Source: Sediminibacterium sp. FEMGT703S (GTDB taxonomy: Bacteria > Bacteroidota > Bacteroidia > Chitinophagales > Chitinophagaceae). From it: 64,000 nucleotides of DNA. The translations under genes were made by a program, and so were the position numbers. The notes under the pieces are model-generated. The model searched no databases, was not told the origin of the DNA, and saw nothing but the letters and a program-made list of their open reading frames with translations. The stretch spans positions 62,001 through 126,000 of the forward strand of contig PGCO01000003.1 in assembly GCA_002786355.1 (NCBI GenBank). The letters run 5' to 3'. Shown piece after piece: positions 1 through 9,066 of this stretch. Each line of letters opens with the position of its first letter. Within the stretch, counting starts at the first letter, position 1.

Positions 1-115
1 CATTACCGCTACCATAATCTCTAATATCTATCTTAAAATAATACTTGCTGATCCAAACCGCTGTTGGCACAGAACCTATTAAATAAGCCAACAAAATCAA
101 TAAAACTTCGTTCAT
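1..115 (-). CDS. plsY: Glycerol-3-phosphate acyltransferase PlsY, N-terminal fragment (runs off the window)
   Basis: Only the first 38 codons lie inside the window; the rest lies to the left of base 1. Reading the minus strand from the ATG at 115-113 gives a hydrophobic first helix ([17 protein letters not shown]), then [21 protein letters not shown]. The GSVP turn and the R-x-x-GSGN motif are the first conserved signature of PlsY. PlsY is a polytopic membrane enzyme that transfers an acyl group from acyl-phosphate to glycerol-3-phosphate, the first step of phospholipid synthesis. The family call rests on this signature alone. The neighbour prmA ends 69 bases upstream in the same direction. 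Confidence 0.8.
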   Translation of the reverse strand, partial: MNEVLLILLAYLIGSVPTAVWISKYYFKIDIRDYGSGN

Positions 116-184
116 GTAGGTAATAATTGGGGGGTAAAGATAATCAATTTACTAAGTTAATAATTTCTTAACCTAAAAACGAAC

Positions 185-1012
185 TTAATTTATCGAAAAT
201 TGTATGGCTACCCAACCATCTTTCTCTAAAGTTTGTTTATGTTCAAACCCACAACTCCTACACAATTCAATCATATCTGATTCATCACTGACTAAAAGCC
301 CACTTAAAATTAATATCCCATTGGGTGCAATTATTTGTGGAAACAATAACATATTGGATTCTAAAATATGTCTGTTAATATTTGCAATCACCACATCATA
401 TTTTTCATTGGTGTTGATGGTATCTGATAAATGAATTTGAATATGGTTACAACCATTCACTGCAATATTTTCAGTAGCATTTTCAATACACCATGAATCG
501 TTATCAACTCCTACAACAAAATTAGCTCCTAATTTTTCTGCTAAAATTGCTAGAATGCCTGTTCCTGTTCCAAAGTCAAACACTTTTTTATGCTCAAAAT
601 CAATCGCCTCCATTAATTTCATAACTGCATAAGTTGTCCCATGATGTCCTGTACCAAAACTCATTTTAGGAGTGATGATTAATTCATGTAATACATTTGG
701 AATAGGTTCATGAAAAGATGCTCTTACTCCTACAAATTCATCTACTTGCATTGGACTAAAATTAGACTCCCATAGAATATTCCAATTCTGTTTATCAATA
801 CTTGTTACAGATGCTTCTAATTGAAAATTGGTTAACAATTCGGTAAGTGGAAGACTATTAAATAAACTAATTGGTATATATGCTTTTAAGGAATCAGCTT
901 CTTCTAAAAAACCATCGTATCCTAATTCGGCCAATTGCGCAATTAAAATTTCTGCTATTTCAGCAGACTGATTAACTAAAGAAATATTTACCTCTTTATA
1001 CTGATCTGTCAT
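185..1012 (-). CDS. prmA: Ribosomal protein L11 methyltransferase
   Basis: A 275-residue SAM-dependent methyltransferase, in the usual PrmA size range. The N-terminal 90 or so residues form the alpha/beta substrate-recognition domain, and the catalytic Rossmann domain follows. Visible motifs are PKMSFGTGHHGTT, VFDFGTGTGILAILAEKLGA (SAM motif I), the acidic V-G-V-D-N-D end of strand 2, and DVVIANINRHIL, which corresponds to the N-P/I-N-x-x catalytic loop. PrmA trimethylates ribosomal protein L11 in the cytoplasm. The ATG at 1012 lies just after a hairpin that closes the pnp transcript. A separate promoter or read-through from pnp is therefore possible. Confidence 0.93.
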   Translation of the reverse strand: MTDQYKEVNISLVNQSAEIAEILIAQLAELGYDGFLEEADSLKAYIPISLFNSLPLTELLTNFQLEASVTSIDKQNWNILWESNFSPMQVDEFVGVRASFHEPIPNVLHELIITPKMSFGTGHHGTTYAVMKLMEAIDFEHKKVFDFGTGTGILAILAEKLGANFVVGVDNDSWCIENATENIAVNGCNHIQIHLSDTINTNEKYDVVIANINRHILESNMLLFPQIIAPNGILILSGLLVSDESDMIELCRSCGFEHKQTLEKDGWVAIQFSIN

Positions 1013-1030
1013 AGAATCATTTTTAAAACA

Positions 1031-1056
1031 TCAATGGCCCAATTACGGGCCATTGA
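1031..1056 (-). terminator. Hairpin after pnp, probable terminator
   Basis: A perfect 10-bp inverted repeat (TCAATGGCCC / GGGCCATTGA) with a 6-base loop lies 24 bases beyond the pnp stop. On the minus strand it is followed by GTTTTAAAAA rather than a clean U run. It could be a moderate terminator or a 3'-end stabiliser. prmA starts only 19 bases further on. Confidence 0.6.
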
Positions 1057-1079
1057 ATACTCAAATTATATTTTAGAAA

Positions 1080-3236
1080 CTATCCTTCGTTTTGTGGATT
1101 ATTGTCTCTTGGTTTTTGTTCAGGTCTTGGCATTAAGGCCTTGCGACTTAACTTAAACTTACCAGTCTTAGGATCTAAACCCACCAACTTAACTTTAACC
1201 ATATCACCTTCCTTGAATAATCCGTCCATTGATTCTAAGCGGCTCCAACTAATTTCGCTGATATGCAATAATCCTTGTTTTCCAGGCATGAATTCTACAA
1301 AAGCTCCAAATTCTTTAATGCCTTTAACAGGGCCTTCGTATACATCTCCAACTTCGGGGATAGCAGTGATGCCTTTAATCCATCTTACTGCCTTATCTAA
1401 GCTGTCTTTTGATGCAGAGAATATGCTTACTTCACCCATATTCCCTACTTCTTCAATATTTACGGTTGCTCCTGTTTCACGTTGAATTTCTTGAATAACT
1501 TTTCCACCTGGTCCGATTACTGCACCAATGAATTCCTTGTCGATGATTAACTTAACCATTCTTGGAGCATGAGGTTTCACTTCTGCCCTATGTGCAGGAA
1601 TACACTCGTACATCGCATCCAAAATATGCAATCTTCCGTTTCTTGCCTGAGCTAACGCCGCTCTCATTACTTCCATGCTTAGGCCGTCTACTTTAATATC
1701 CATTTGAACACCACAAATACCATCTTTGGTTCCAGTAACTTTAAAATCCATATCACCTAAATGATCTTCATCACCAAGTATATCTGTTAAAATTGCATAC
1801 TTTCCATCTTCACGGGTAATTAATCCCATTGCAACACCGCTTACGTGTTTAGGAACAGGAACACCAGCATCCATTAAAGCAAGTGACCCTGCACATACAG
1901 TTGCCATAGATGATGAACCATTGCTTTCTAAGATATCACTCACAATTCTAACTGTGTAAGCGAACTCTGTGGTAGAAGGCATCATTTGCTTTAGAGAACG
2001 TTGTGCCAAGTTACCATGACCTACTTCTCTTCTTCCTACTCCACGCATCATTTTCACTTCTCCTGTTGAGAATGGAGGGAAATTATAATGCAAGAAGAAT
2101 TTAGAATATTCTGATTTTGCAGCTGTTTCTGCTAATAATTCGTCTAATTTAGTACCGAAAGTAACCGTGGTGAGGGATTGTGTTTCTCCACGAGTAAACA
2201 GAGCAGATCCATGTGGAGTAGGAAGTGGTTCAACTTCCATTGCCAAAGGCCTTACTTCATCTAATTGACGACCATCTAAACGAATACGGTCGTCTAAAAT
2301 CATATTTCTAACTACTTCCCACTTAAGGTCTTCATAGTATTTTTTTGCAAGTCTTTTTTGTAAGTCAGTTGCATCTTCTGGCAATGAAGCCATCAATTCA
2401 TCTTTCAACAAACTATAAGCATCAGAACGCTCGTGTTTAGCTGAACCACTTTTAGAAATTTGATACACGCGTTCTTTAGCAAAACTGTATACCAATTCTT
2501 TAATTGATTCATCTTGTACAGGCTTTTTATAATCGCGCTTGCTTGTTACCCCAGCTTTTTCTCTTAAATCTGCTTGTGCTTTAATTTGAATACGGATAGC
2601 ATCATGAGCAATTTCTAAAGCTTTTACTAAGTCTTCCTCTGAACACTCTTTTGCTTCCCCTTCTACCATCATCAAATTCTTCTCTGTTGCTGCAATAATA
2701 AATTCATATTCAGCTTTTGCTAATTCAGAGCGAGTAGGGTTAATAATAATATTTCCGTCTACTTTAGCGATTCTAACTTCAGAAATGATTTCTTTTACTG
2801 GTATATCAGATACTGCTAAAGCAGCTGACGCAGCTAAACAAGCCAAGGAATCAGGCATAATTTCCGCATCACTTGAAATTAAAGTAACTAGTACTTGAAC
2901 ATCACAGAAATAATCTTCAGGAAATAAAGGTCTTAATGCTCTATCGATTAATCTACTTGTTAAGATTTCATAGTCGTTTAAGCGAGCTTCTCTTTTGAAA
3001 AATGAACCAGGAACTCTTCCAGCAGAAGCAAACTTTTCTTGATAGTCTACACTTAATGGGAAAAAATCCTGCCCTTCTTTTGGATCTTTATTAGCTACAA
3101 CGGTAGCCATGATAATACAATTACCTTGTTTAACAGTAATGGCTCCATCTGCTTGACGAGCTAATTTACCTGTTCCTAACGTTACCTGACGTTTGTCGTC
3201 GAGGCTAAATTGAACACTTATTGGTTGTGATAACAT
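1080..3236 (-). CDS. pnp: Polyribonucleotide nucleotidyltransferase (PNPase)
   Basis: A 718-residue protein with the full PNPase layout: two RNase PH domains (about 10-230 and 320-545) separated by an alpha-helical linker, then a KH domain with the IGPGGK signature (near 580), and an S1 domain (about 635-700, GFGAFVEF-like IKEFGAFVEFMPG). The second RNase PH domain carries the phosphate and metal-binding segment with GDEDHLGDMDFKVTGT. PNPase degrades RNA 3' to 5' by phosphorolysis and adds heteropolymeric tails. It lies 143 bases downstream of rpsO, the classic rpsO-pnp arrangement, with a hairpin between the two genes. The ATG at 3236 matches the family start. Confidence 0.97.
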   Translation of the reverse strand: MLSQPISVQFSLDDKRQVTLGTGKLARQADGAITVKQGNCIIMATVVANKDPKEGQDFFPLSVDYQEKFASAGRVPGSFFKREARLNDYEILTSRLIDRALRPLFPEDYFCDVQVLVTLISSDAEIMPDSLACLAASAALAVSDIPVKEIISEVRIAKVDGNIIINPTRSELAKAEYEFIIAATEKNLMMVEGEAKECSEEDLVKALEIAHDAIRIQIKAQADLREKAGVTSKRDYKKPVQDESIKELVYSFAKERVYQISKSGSAKHERSDAYSLLKDELMASLPEDATDLQKRLAKKYYEDLKWEVVRNMILDDRIRLDGRQLDEVRPLAMEVEPLPTPHGSALFTRGETQSLTTVTFGTKLDELLAETAAKSEYSKFFLHYNFPPFSTGEVKMMRGVGRREVGHGNLAQRSLKQMMPSTTEFAYTVRIVSDILESNGSSSMATVCAGSLALMDAGVPVPKHVSGVAMGLITREDGKYAILTDILGDEDHLGDMDFKVTGTKDGICGVQMDIKVDGLSMEVMRAALAQARNGRLHILDAMYECIPAHRAEVKPHAPRMVKLIIDKEFIGAVIGPGGKVIQEIQRETGATVNIEEVGNMGEVSIFSASKDSLDKAVRWIKGITAIPEVGDVYEGPVKGIKEFGAFVEFMPGKQGLLHISEISWSRLESMDGLFKEGDMVKVKLVGLDPKTGKFKLSRKALMPRPEQKPRDNNPQNEG

Positions 3237-3322
3237 AGTTTAAATTAGATGTAGTGAAAAGTACACGCATGAACCAATCACTGGTTTGAAAGTATAATTG
3301 AAAGATATATGTTAAAACAACT

Positions 3323-3355
3323 ATTCCCAACTACAATAAAATGTGAGTTGGGAAT
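3323..3355 (-). terminator. Intercistronic hairpin between rpsO and pnp
   Basis: A perfect 10-bp inverted repeat (ATTCCCAACT / AGTTGGGAAT) with a 13-base loop lies between the rpsO stop and the pnp start. On the minus strand the tail is AGTTGTTTTAAC, which is not a strong U tract. In E. coli the same interval carries a leaky rpsO terminator and the pnp leader used in autocontrol. A similar role here is inference. Confidence 0.5.
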
Positions 3356-3379
3356 GGTATTTATAACATGACTGATGAA

Positions 3380-3652
3380 TTATTTTCTCAGACCTAGTTT
3401 TTCAATTAATGCACGGTAACCGCTTAAATTATGCTTTTGCATATAAGCCAATAAACGTTTACGCTGACCTACCATCATCATTAACCCACGTTGAGTAGAA
3501 TGATCGTGTTTGTTCGCTTGTAAGTGCTTTGAAATATGCGCAATACGCTCAGTTAAGATAGCAACTTGCGCTTCAATAGAACCTGTGTTGCTTGCTTTTC
3601 CACCAAATTCAGCAAAAATGCTGGCTTTTCTTTCTGTAGTTAAATAAGGCAT
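3380..3652 (-). CDS. rpsO: 30S ribosomal protein S15
   Basis: A 90-residue protein of exactly the expected family size. It contains the conserved segments GSIEAQVAILTERIAHISKHLQ, the H-D-H-S-T-Q-R-G-L motif, and RKRLLAYMQKHN. The four-helix S15 protein binds the central domain of 16S rRNA early in 30S assembly. The start ATG at 3652 gives the family-typical MPYLTTERK opening. A strong Bacteroidota promoter sits 53 bases upstream, and pnp follows downstream. Confidence 0.98.
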   Translation of the reverse strand: MPYLTTERKASIFAEFGGKASNTGSIEAQVAILTERIAHISKHLQANKHDHSTQRGLMMMVGQRKRLLAYMQKHNLSGYRALIEKLGLRK

Positions 3653-3704
3653 CTCTAAGTTTTTAAATAGACTCCGGAATTAGACTCTTTCTTTTTTTTC
3701 GCTG

Positions 3705-3736
3705 CAAAAGTACCAATTTTCTATAAAAAATACAAA
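3705..3736 (-). promoter_or_regulatory. Promoter of rpsO (-33 TTTG, -7 TACTTTTG)
   Basis: On the minus strand TTTG (3736-3733) is followed after 20 bases by TACTTTTG (3712-3705), matching the Bacteroidota consensus TTTG-N19-20-TAnnTTTG in both boxes. The predicted RNA would have a leader of about 45 bases before the rpsO ATG. This is one of the two best two-box promoters I found in the window. Confidence 0.72.
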
Positions 3737-3885
3737 TAATATCCATTTTTTTAGCCAAAGCATGCAGATTGTATCTTTTAAGTACAAAATATTTATAAAT
3801 CAATTTAAAATGCTAGAGTTATGCAGCATAAAAAATGATAATTTGTCTTATCTTCAATTTACTAACCAAACCTTTTTAACAGCTT

Positions 3886-4788
3886 ATGTTTGCTGTAACC
3901 ATTTTAGGAAATAACTCTGCGCTACCGGCTTATGATAGACATCCGAGCGCACAAATAGTTACCATTAACGACGAATTGCTGTTGATTGACTGCGGAGAGG
4001 GTACTCAAATGCAACTTTCTAGGTACAAAATAAAACGTGGAAAACTCAATCATATTTTTATTTCACACCTTCATGGAGACCATTATTTTGGGTTGATTGG
4101 TTTAATCAGTAGTATGGCACTTCTTAATAGAGAACAGCCACTTCATTTATTTGCCCCTTCAGGGTTAGAAGAAATTATTGCTTTACAATTAAAAGTTGCT
4201 GCTACTACCCTTCCTTATGAGCTTATTTTCCATCCTTTAGATAAAGAAGGAATTATTCTAGATACTGCAAAATTTTCTGTTGAAACGTTTCATACCCAAC
4301 ATCGGATTCCTTGTTGGGGATTTTTAATAAAAGAGAAAAAAGTACCCAGAAAAATTAACAAAGAAAAAGCTGTCTTAAATAATATTCCTGCAGCATTTTA
4401 TTCCTCTTTGAAAATGGGTTACGATTATACGGCCAAAGACGGAACAGTAGTTTATAATGACCAGGTTACATATCCAAATACTCCCATTAGGAGTTATGCC
4501 TATTGCGCAGATACAATATACGATGAGCGATTGATTGAAATAGTCAATAATATAACCATGATTTATCATGAAGCAACTTACTTAAATGGTATGGAAGAAA
4601 GGGCTGCTGCTAGATTCCACTCTACCACTGCCCAAGCTGCCACAATTGCTTTAAAAGCTAATGTAGGAGGATTGCTCCTTGGGCATTTTAGCAGCAAATT
4701 TGAAGAGTTACATGATTACTTGAAAGAAGCTTCAGCTGTTTTCCCTAACACTCAATTAGCCATTGAGGGGGTTACTTTTAGGCTTTGA
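3886..4788 (+). CDS. rnz: Ribonuclease Z (tRNA 3' processing endonuclease)
   Basis: A 300-residue metallo-beta-lactamase-fold protein of the length of bacterial short-form RNase Z. The zinc-binding motif H-L-H-G-D-H (about 65-70) follows IFIS. Further ligands are visible in the EATYLN segment (about 227), ARFHSTTAQAA and LLLGHFSSKF. The enzyme cleaves the 3' trailer from tRNA precursors, which matters for tRNAs without an encoded CCA such as the tRNA-His in this window. It is divergent from rpsO, and the following histidine kinase begins 11 bases after its stop, suggesting co-transcription. Confidence 0.93.
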   Translation: MFAVTILGNNSALPAYDRHPSAQIVTINDELLLIDCGEGTQMQLSRYKIKRGKLNHIFISHLHGDHYFGLIGLISSMALLNREQPLHLFAPSGLEEIIALQLKVAATTLPYELIFHPLDKEGIILDTAKFSVETFHTQHRIPCWGFLIKEKKVPRKINKEKAVLNNIPAAFYSSLKMGYDYTAKDGTVVYNDQVTYPNTPIRSYAYCADTIYDERLIEIVNNITMIYHEATYLNGMEERAAARFHSTTAQAATIALKANVGGLLLGHFSSKFEELHDYLKEASAVFPNTQLAIEGVTFRL

Positions 4789-4799
4789 TATTTTTTTAT

Positions 4800-7109
4800 A
4801 TGAAGCAAATTCAATTTTTATTACTTCTTTGTTTAATTCACGTTTTACCAATTACCGCCCAATATCAAAAGGAAATAGACAGTCTTAAAAAAATTATTCC
4901 TATTTCTATAAAAGATACCAACCAGTTAAGTTCGCTTGCGCAATTGGCTTTTTATTACTCATTTAACGATTCTGCCAATGCCTTTAAATATGCAAATACG
5001 GTAATTAATTACGCTAACCAATTTCAATATAAGCCAGGAATTGCAGCTGCATTAAGAACTAAGGGAAACTACTTTATCATTAAAAGAGTTGCTCAGAAGG
5101 CAATCCCATTTTTACATCAAGAAGCAGTTATTTGGCAACAATTAAAAAAGCCAAAAGAAATGGCTGCAAATTATACGATGCAAGGGCAAGCCTATTCTTT
5201 ATTAGGAAATTTTGAAGAATCAGCCGCCAACTTTGACAAAGCCGAATCGATATACAAAAAGTTAAATGACCAAAAAGCCCTTAGTGTTCTATATCATAAT
5301 GCGGGTTCAATGTTTACCGAAAAAACGGAACCGAAATTAGCCTTACAATATTTAATAAAATCATTAGAGATTCAGGAGTTATTGAATGACACACAAACAA
5401 TTGGGGCAACTCAAAATAATATTGGTCGACTTTTCTATCAAACCAAAAATTATCCTAAAGCAATTGAATATTTTCACAAAGCAATCAATGCGAATGCCAT
5501 TTCAAAAGATTGGCGAAACTTAGGGATTGCTCATGTTAATCTTGCAAATGTATATGTTGATTTAAATGATTACCCCAGTGCGATTAAAGAATTAAATGAA
5601 AGTTTGGATTACTTTAATAGAGTTGATTTTAAAAGAGGAATGCAGGTAGTCTATAATAATATGGGAGCCATGAATATTCGACAGCAAAACTATGCTGCTG
5701 CGGTTCCCCTTTTAAAGAAAGCGTTAGAATTAGCGAATCAAAATCAATCCAAAGCAGGTGTGGCGCTAATTGAACAAAATATTGGATTATCACTGGCTGG
5801 ATTAAAACAAAATACACAATCATTAGAATGGTATGAAAAAGCAGAACGGACTGCAATTGAATCGAAGGCAGACGACTATAGTTTTGGAGAAATTTACAAC
5901 CATCGATCTGCATTGGATTCAGCCATGGGAAACTTTCATAGTGCACTTATTTACAGAAGTAAATACATGAAGATTAATGAAAAATTCATGGGTGATAAAG
6001 TAATCAAAGAAGTGAATGAGCTGCAAACAAAATATGAGACACAAAAAAAGGAATACACCATTTCATTGTTAAATAAGTCTGACTCAATTAAATCATTGGC
6101 CATTGCAAATCAGCAATTGGCAATCAATCAAAGTCTCTTTAAACTTTCTGTCCAAAAATTAAAATTAGCTGATGCTGAATTACAAATAATTTCTGATAGC
6201 CTTTTATTATATGAACAAAACAAAAGACTCTTGCAGGCTAAACTAGATTCTAGTTCAAGGGAAGATAAAATTAGAAGGCTTGCAGAACAAAATAGAATTA
6301 AAGCTTTAGAAGTAAGTAAGAAAAACAATCAAATAATAATCGCCTTAATTAGTATCTGTTTTTTGGCTTTAGCCATCTACTTTATTTATAAACGTAATAA
6401 AGCCATTCAGGATAAATTATACCAGCAAAAATTAATGGATCAGCAAAAACAAGCTGCTATAGAAGTAATCAATGCTGAAGAAAAAGAAAGAAAGCGAATA
6501 GCTACAGACCTTCACGATGGTGTTGGTCAATTAATGTCTGCTGCATACATGAATTTACAAGCCTTAAAAAATGAACTAACTGTATCTAACTTATCGGACT
6601 CTAGTTTATTAGAAAAATCTTTAGCCCTCGTAAATGAAAGCTGCAAAGAAGTAAGACAAGTAAGTCATAATATGATGCCCAATGCATTACTACTAAAAGG
6701 ATTAGTGAATGCTGTACAAGAGTTTATTAGTCAAATAAATCAGCATAGTTTAAAAATCAATTTAGCTACTGAAGGACTTAAAAAGGGTTTACCTACTCAT
6801 ATAGAAGCTGTTTTATATAGGGTTATTCAAGAAAGTGTTCAAAATGTTATTAAACATGCTAATGCAACCCTTTTAGATATTTCCATCGTGAAATCAGCTG
6901 ACGGTGTAGACGTATTAATCGAAGACAATGGAATTGGATTTAATTTAAATGAATTACCGCTTCGTAATGGCATAGGTCTCTCTAATATAAAATCTAGAAT
7001 TCAATACTTAGAAGGCACAGTGGAATGGAATACTAGCAAAAATAATGGTACATTAGTAGCGATTTTTATTCCATTAAAAACCACAAGCATATTAAACACG
7101 AATGATTAA
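4800..7109 (+). CDS. TPR-containing sensor histidine kinase of the NarL-partner (HisKA_3) type
   Basis: A 769-residue protein from the ATG at 4800; an in-frame TTG at 4785 overlaps the rnz stop and is less likely. It opens with a signal peptide ending at ITAQ. About seven tetratricopeptide-like repeats follow (about 50-400), then a coiled segment, one transmembrane helix near 520 (IIIALISICFLALAIYF) and a HisKA_3 dimerisation domain with the phosphoacceptor His572 in TDLHDGVGQ. A C-terminal HATPase domain shows NVIKHA, DNGIGFN and GIGLSNIKSR. The periplasmic TPR part probably senses a protein or peptide; the signal is unknown. The partner regulator overlaps its last codons by 8 bases. Confidence 0.9.
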   Translation: MKQIQFLLLLCLIHVLPITAQYQKEIDSLKKIIPISIKDTNQLSSLAQLAFYYSFNDSANAFKYANTVINYANQFQYKPGIAAALRTKGNYFIIKRVAQKAIPFLHQEAVIWQQLKKPKEMAANYTMQGQAYSLLGNFEESAANFDKAESIYKKLNDQKALSVLYHNAGSMFTEKTEPKLALQYLIKSLEIQELLNDTQTIGATQNNIGRLFYQTKNYPKAIEYFHKAINANAISKDWRNLGIAHVNLANVYVDLNDYPSAIKELNESLDYFNRVDFKRGMQVVYNNMGAMNIRQQNYAAAVPLLKKALELANQNQSKAGVALIEQNIGLSLAGLKQNTQSLEWYEKAERTAIESKADDYSFGEIYNHRSALDSAMGNFHSALIYRSKYMKINEKFMGDKVIKEVNELQTKYETQKKEYTISLLNKSDSIKSLAIANQQLAINQSLFKLSVQKLKLADAELQIISDSLLLYEQNKRLLQAKLDSSSREDKIRRLAEQNRIKALEVSKKNNQIIIALISICFLALAIYFIYKRNKAIQDKLYQQKLMDQQKQAAIEVINAEEKERKRIATDLHDGVGQLMSAAYMNLQALKNELTVSNLSDSSLLEKSLALVNESCKEVRQVSHNMMPNALLLKGLVNAVQEFISQINQHSLKINLATEGLKKGLPTHIEAVLYRVIQESVQNVIKHANATLLDISIVKSADGVDVLIEDNGIGFNLNELPLRNGIGLSNIKSRIQYLEGTVEWNTSKNNGTLVAIFIPLKTTSILNTND

Positions 7110-7734
7110 AATTGGAATTGTAGATGATCATCAAATAGTAATAGATGGGTTAACTGCACTATTAAATAACCAATTAGATATTAAGATTGTGTGTACTGCC
7201 ACGAATGGCAAAACAATGTTGAATCAATTATCTGATAATCCTATAGATGTTCTACTTACAGATGTAATGATGCCCGAAATGAATGGCTTAGAATTGGCAG
7301 AATTAGTAAGTATTCTTTATCCCAACATCAAAATAATTGCACTGAGTATGAATGGAGAGGGCGTAATCATTGATCAACTAATCAACAAAGCGTCTATCAG
7401 TGGATATTTATTAAAACAAACAAGCGTAAACGAGTTGGTAACTGCAATACATAAAATAGCAGCGGGTGGTCAATATTTTCCTGATGCTATTTTAGATGTT
7501 TTGGCAAATCATTCAGTGAGTAAAAATGTATTATTAGCGGCCCATTTGACGCAGCGAGAAATTGAGGTGATTAGTTTAATGGAAAAAGATTTTTCTAATA
7601 AACAAATTGCAGACTCACTTAATATTGCCGTAAGAACAGTAGAAACACACCGCAAAAATATCTTCCGGAAAACTGGCACCAATAATTTACTTTCTCTTGT
7701 CAAATGGGCTTATGAGCACAAACTGCTCAATTAA
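7102..7734 (+). CDS. NarL/LuxR-type response regulator
   Basis: A 210-residue two-domain regulator. The receiver domain has the acidic pair D8-D9, phosphoacceptor Asp54 in LLTDVMMPEMNG, a serine switch residue in IIALSM, and the conserved Lys in GYLLKQ. The C-terminal LuxR-type helix-turn-helix contains LTQREIEVISLM and NKQIADSLNIAVRTVETHRKNI. It starts inside the end of the kinase gene (8-base overlap), which indicates translational coupling to its cognate kinase. Its stop codon abuts the stop of the convergent fucosidase gene with no base in between. Confidence 0.93.
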   Translation: MIKIGIVDDHQIVIDGLTALLNNQLDIKIVCTATNGKTMLNQLSDNPIDVLLTDVMMPEMNGLELAELVSILYPNIKIIALSMNGEGVIIDQLINKASISGYLLKQTSVNELVTAIHKIAAGGQYFPDAILDVLANHSVSKNVLLAAHLTQREIEVISLMEKDFSNKQIADSLNIAVRTVETHRKNIFRKTGTNNLLSLVKWAYEHKLLN

Positions 7735-9066
7735 TTAATATGCTTTTATACCTTTTAAAATAGGCAATCCTTTTGATTCATTTATTACGATAGACAATTC
7801 TGTAGCCTGGATAGATTTTGGTAATTGAATGATTCTTTTGTTTCCTATGGTAGTAATCCTTTCTTGGAATACCTGTTCGCCATTGTTTGATAGGCTAATA
7901 ACAGCAGATGCAATTTTTTGACCATATTTCAAATCTTCTTCCAAAATAATCCCATTAAACATAACTGGCTTTTTTAGCATATAATACCAAGTACTATTCT
8001 TTTTGGGATTATGATTATCAGGGCCCGATTGATTTAAAGCAGCATTCTTTAACAGATTCACTTTTTCTATCGCATCGGTTTTCGCCTTTAACCCTTTCAG
8101 TGCTGCTATATCATTTTCGTGAATAAGTCCTCTTGTGTCTGGAGGCACATTCAATAACAAATTGGCACCCCTCCCTACTGATTCAAGATAAATATTAAAT
8201 AATTTATCTGAAGATTTTACTTGATCATTTTCTGAATCTCTATAAAACCAACCTGGGCGTATACTCACATCCACTTCAGCTGGGATATAATTTGCACCTC
8301 TATAATTTCCTTTTCCCAAAGTATCTTGTGGAGGTCCACCATGACCACGTTTAAAGCCTGCCGTATCCAGTAAATTCCAATTGGTTTTTCCTGCATACCC
8401 ACTTTCATTACCAACCCATCTTGCATCTGGTCCAATATCACTGAAAACAATGGTTTGAGGGGATAATTGACGTACCACTTTTTCATAACGTTTCCAGTCA
8501 TACACCTGTAACTTTCCATTTGGTCCTTCTCCATTTGCACCATCCCACCACAACTCCCAAATAGGACCATATTGTTGGAATATTTCAGTCATCATATTCA
8601 CAAATACATCATTGTATTTTTCGGTACCGTAATCAGGATGATTTCTATCCCAAGGAGATAAATATACCCCAAACAAGAGCCCTGCCTTTTTACAAGAAGC
8701 AGCTAATTCAGCTAAAATATCTCTCTTGAACCCACTTTCTCGAACAGTGTGCGTAGAATATTTGCTTGGCCATAAACAAAAACCATCGTGGTGCTTTGCA
8801 GTAATAATAATTCCTTTTGCGCCTGATTCTTTGGCAACTCTGCACCACTGGTCGGTATCTAGTTGTGTAGGATTGAAAACCTCGGTTTTTTCTTTCCCAT
8901 CACCCCATTCTTTTCCTGTAAAAGTATTGGGGCCAAAATGCATGAAAAAATAATAACTATTCTGATGCCATTTTAATTGTGCATTTGAAGGCAAAGGATT
9001 TTTAGTTTGTGCATTAGCAGACACAACTAAAAAAAAACATAATTTCAATAATAAAGTATTTCTCAT
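7735..9066 (-). CDS. Alpha-L-fucosidase, GH29
   Basis: A 443-residue secreted enzyme from the ATG at 9066. That start overlaps the upstream esterase stop by 4 bases (ATGA), whereas the longer TTG start at 9075 would be unusual. A signal peptide ends at ANAQ. GH29 features are the N-terminal WHQNSYYFFMHFGPNTF, TAKHHDGFCLWPS, and IWELWWDGANG, which holds the probable nucleophile Asp. The C-terminal 100 residues look like a beta-sandwich. It should remove terminal alpha-L-fucose from glycans in the periplasm or outside the cell. No SusC/SusD pair lies nearby, so this is not a classic polysaccharide-utilisation locus. Confidence 0.88.
   Translation of the reverse strand: MRNTLLLKLCFFLVVSANAQTKNPLPSNAQLKWHQNSYYFFMHFGPNTFTGKEWGDGKEKTEVFNPTQLDTDQWCRVAKESGAKGIIITAKHHDGFCLWPSKYSTHTVRESGFKRDILAELAASCKKAGLLFGVYLSPWDRNHPDYGTEKYNDVFVNMMTEIFQQYGPIWELWWDGANGEGPNGKLQVYDWKRYEKVVRQLSPQTIVFSDIGPDARWVGNESGYAGKTNWNLLDTAGFKRGHGGPPQDTLGKGNYRGANYIPAEVDVSIRPGWFYRDSENDQVKSSDKLFNIYLESVGRGANLLLNVPPDTRGLIHENDIAALKGLKAKTDAIEKVNLLKNAALNQSGPDNHNPKKNSTWYYMLKKPVMFNGIILEEDLKYGQKIASAVISLSNNGEQVFQERITTIGNKRIIQLPKSIQATELSIVINESKGLPILKGIKAY

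Noticed and set aside
3653..3885. Possible riboswitch in the rpsO-rnz divergent gap
   Set aside because: The gap (233 bases) is AT-rich and explained by the rpsO promoter; no structured element could be drawn.
4785..4800. TTG start for the histidine kinase
   Set aside because: It would overlap the rnz stop and adds only five residues before an ATG that opens a normal signal peptide.
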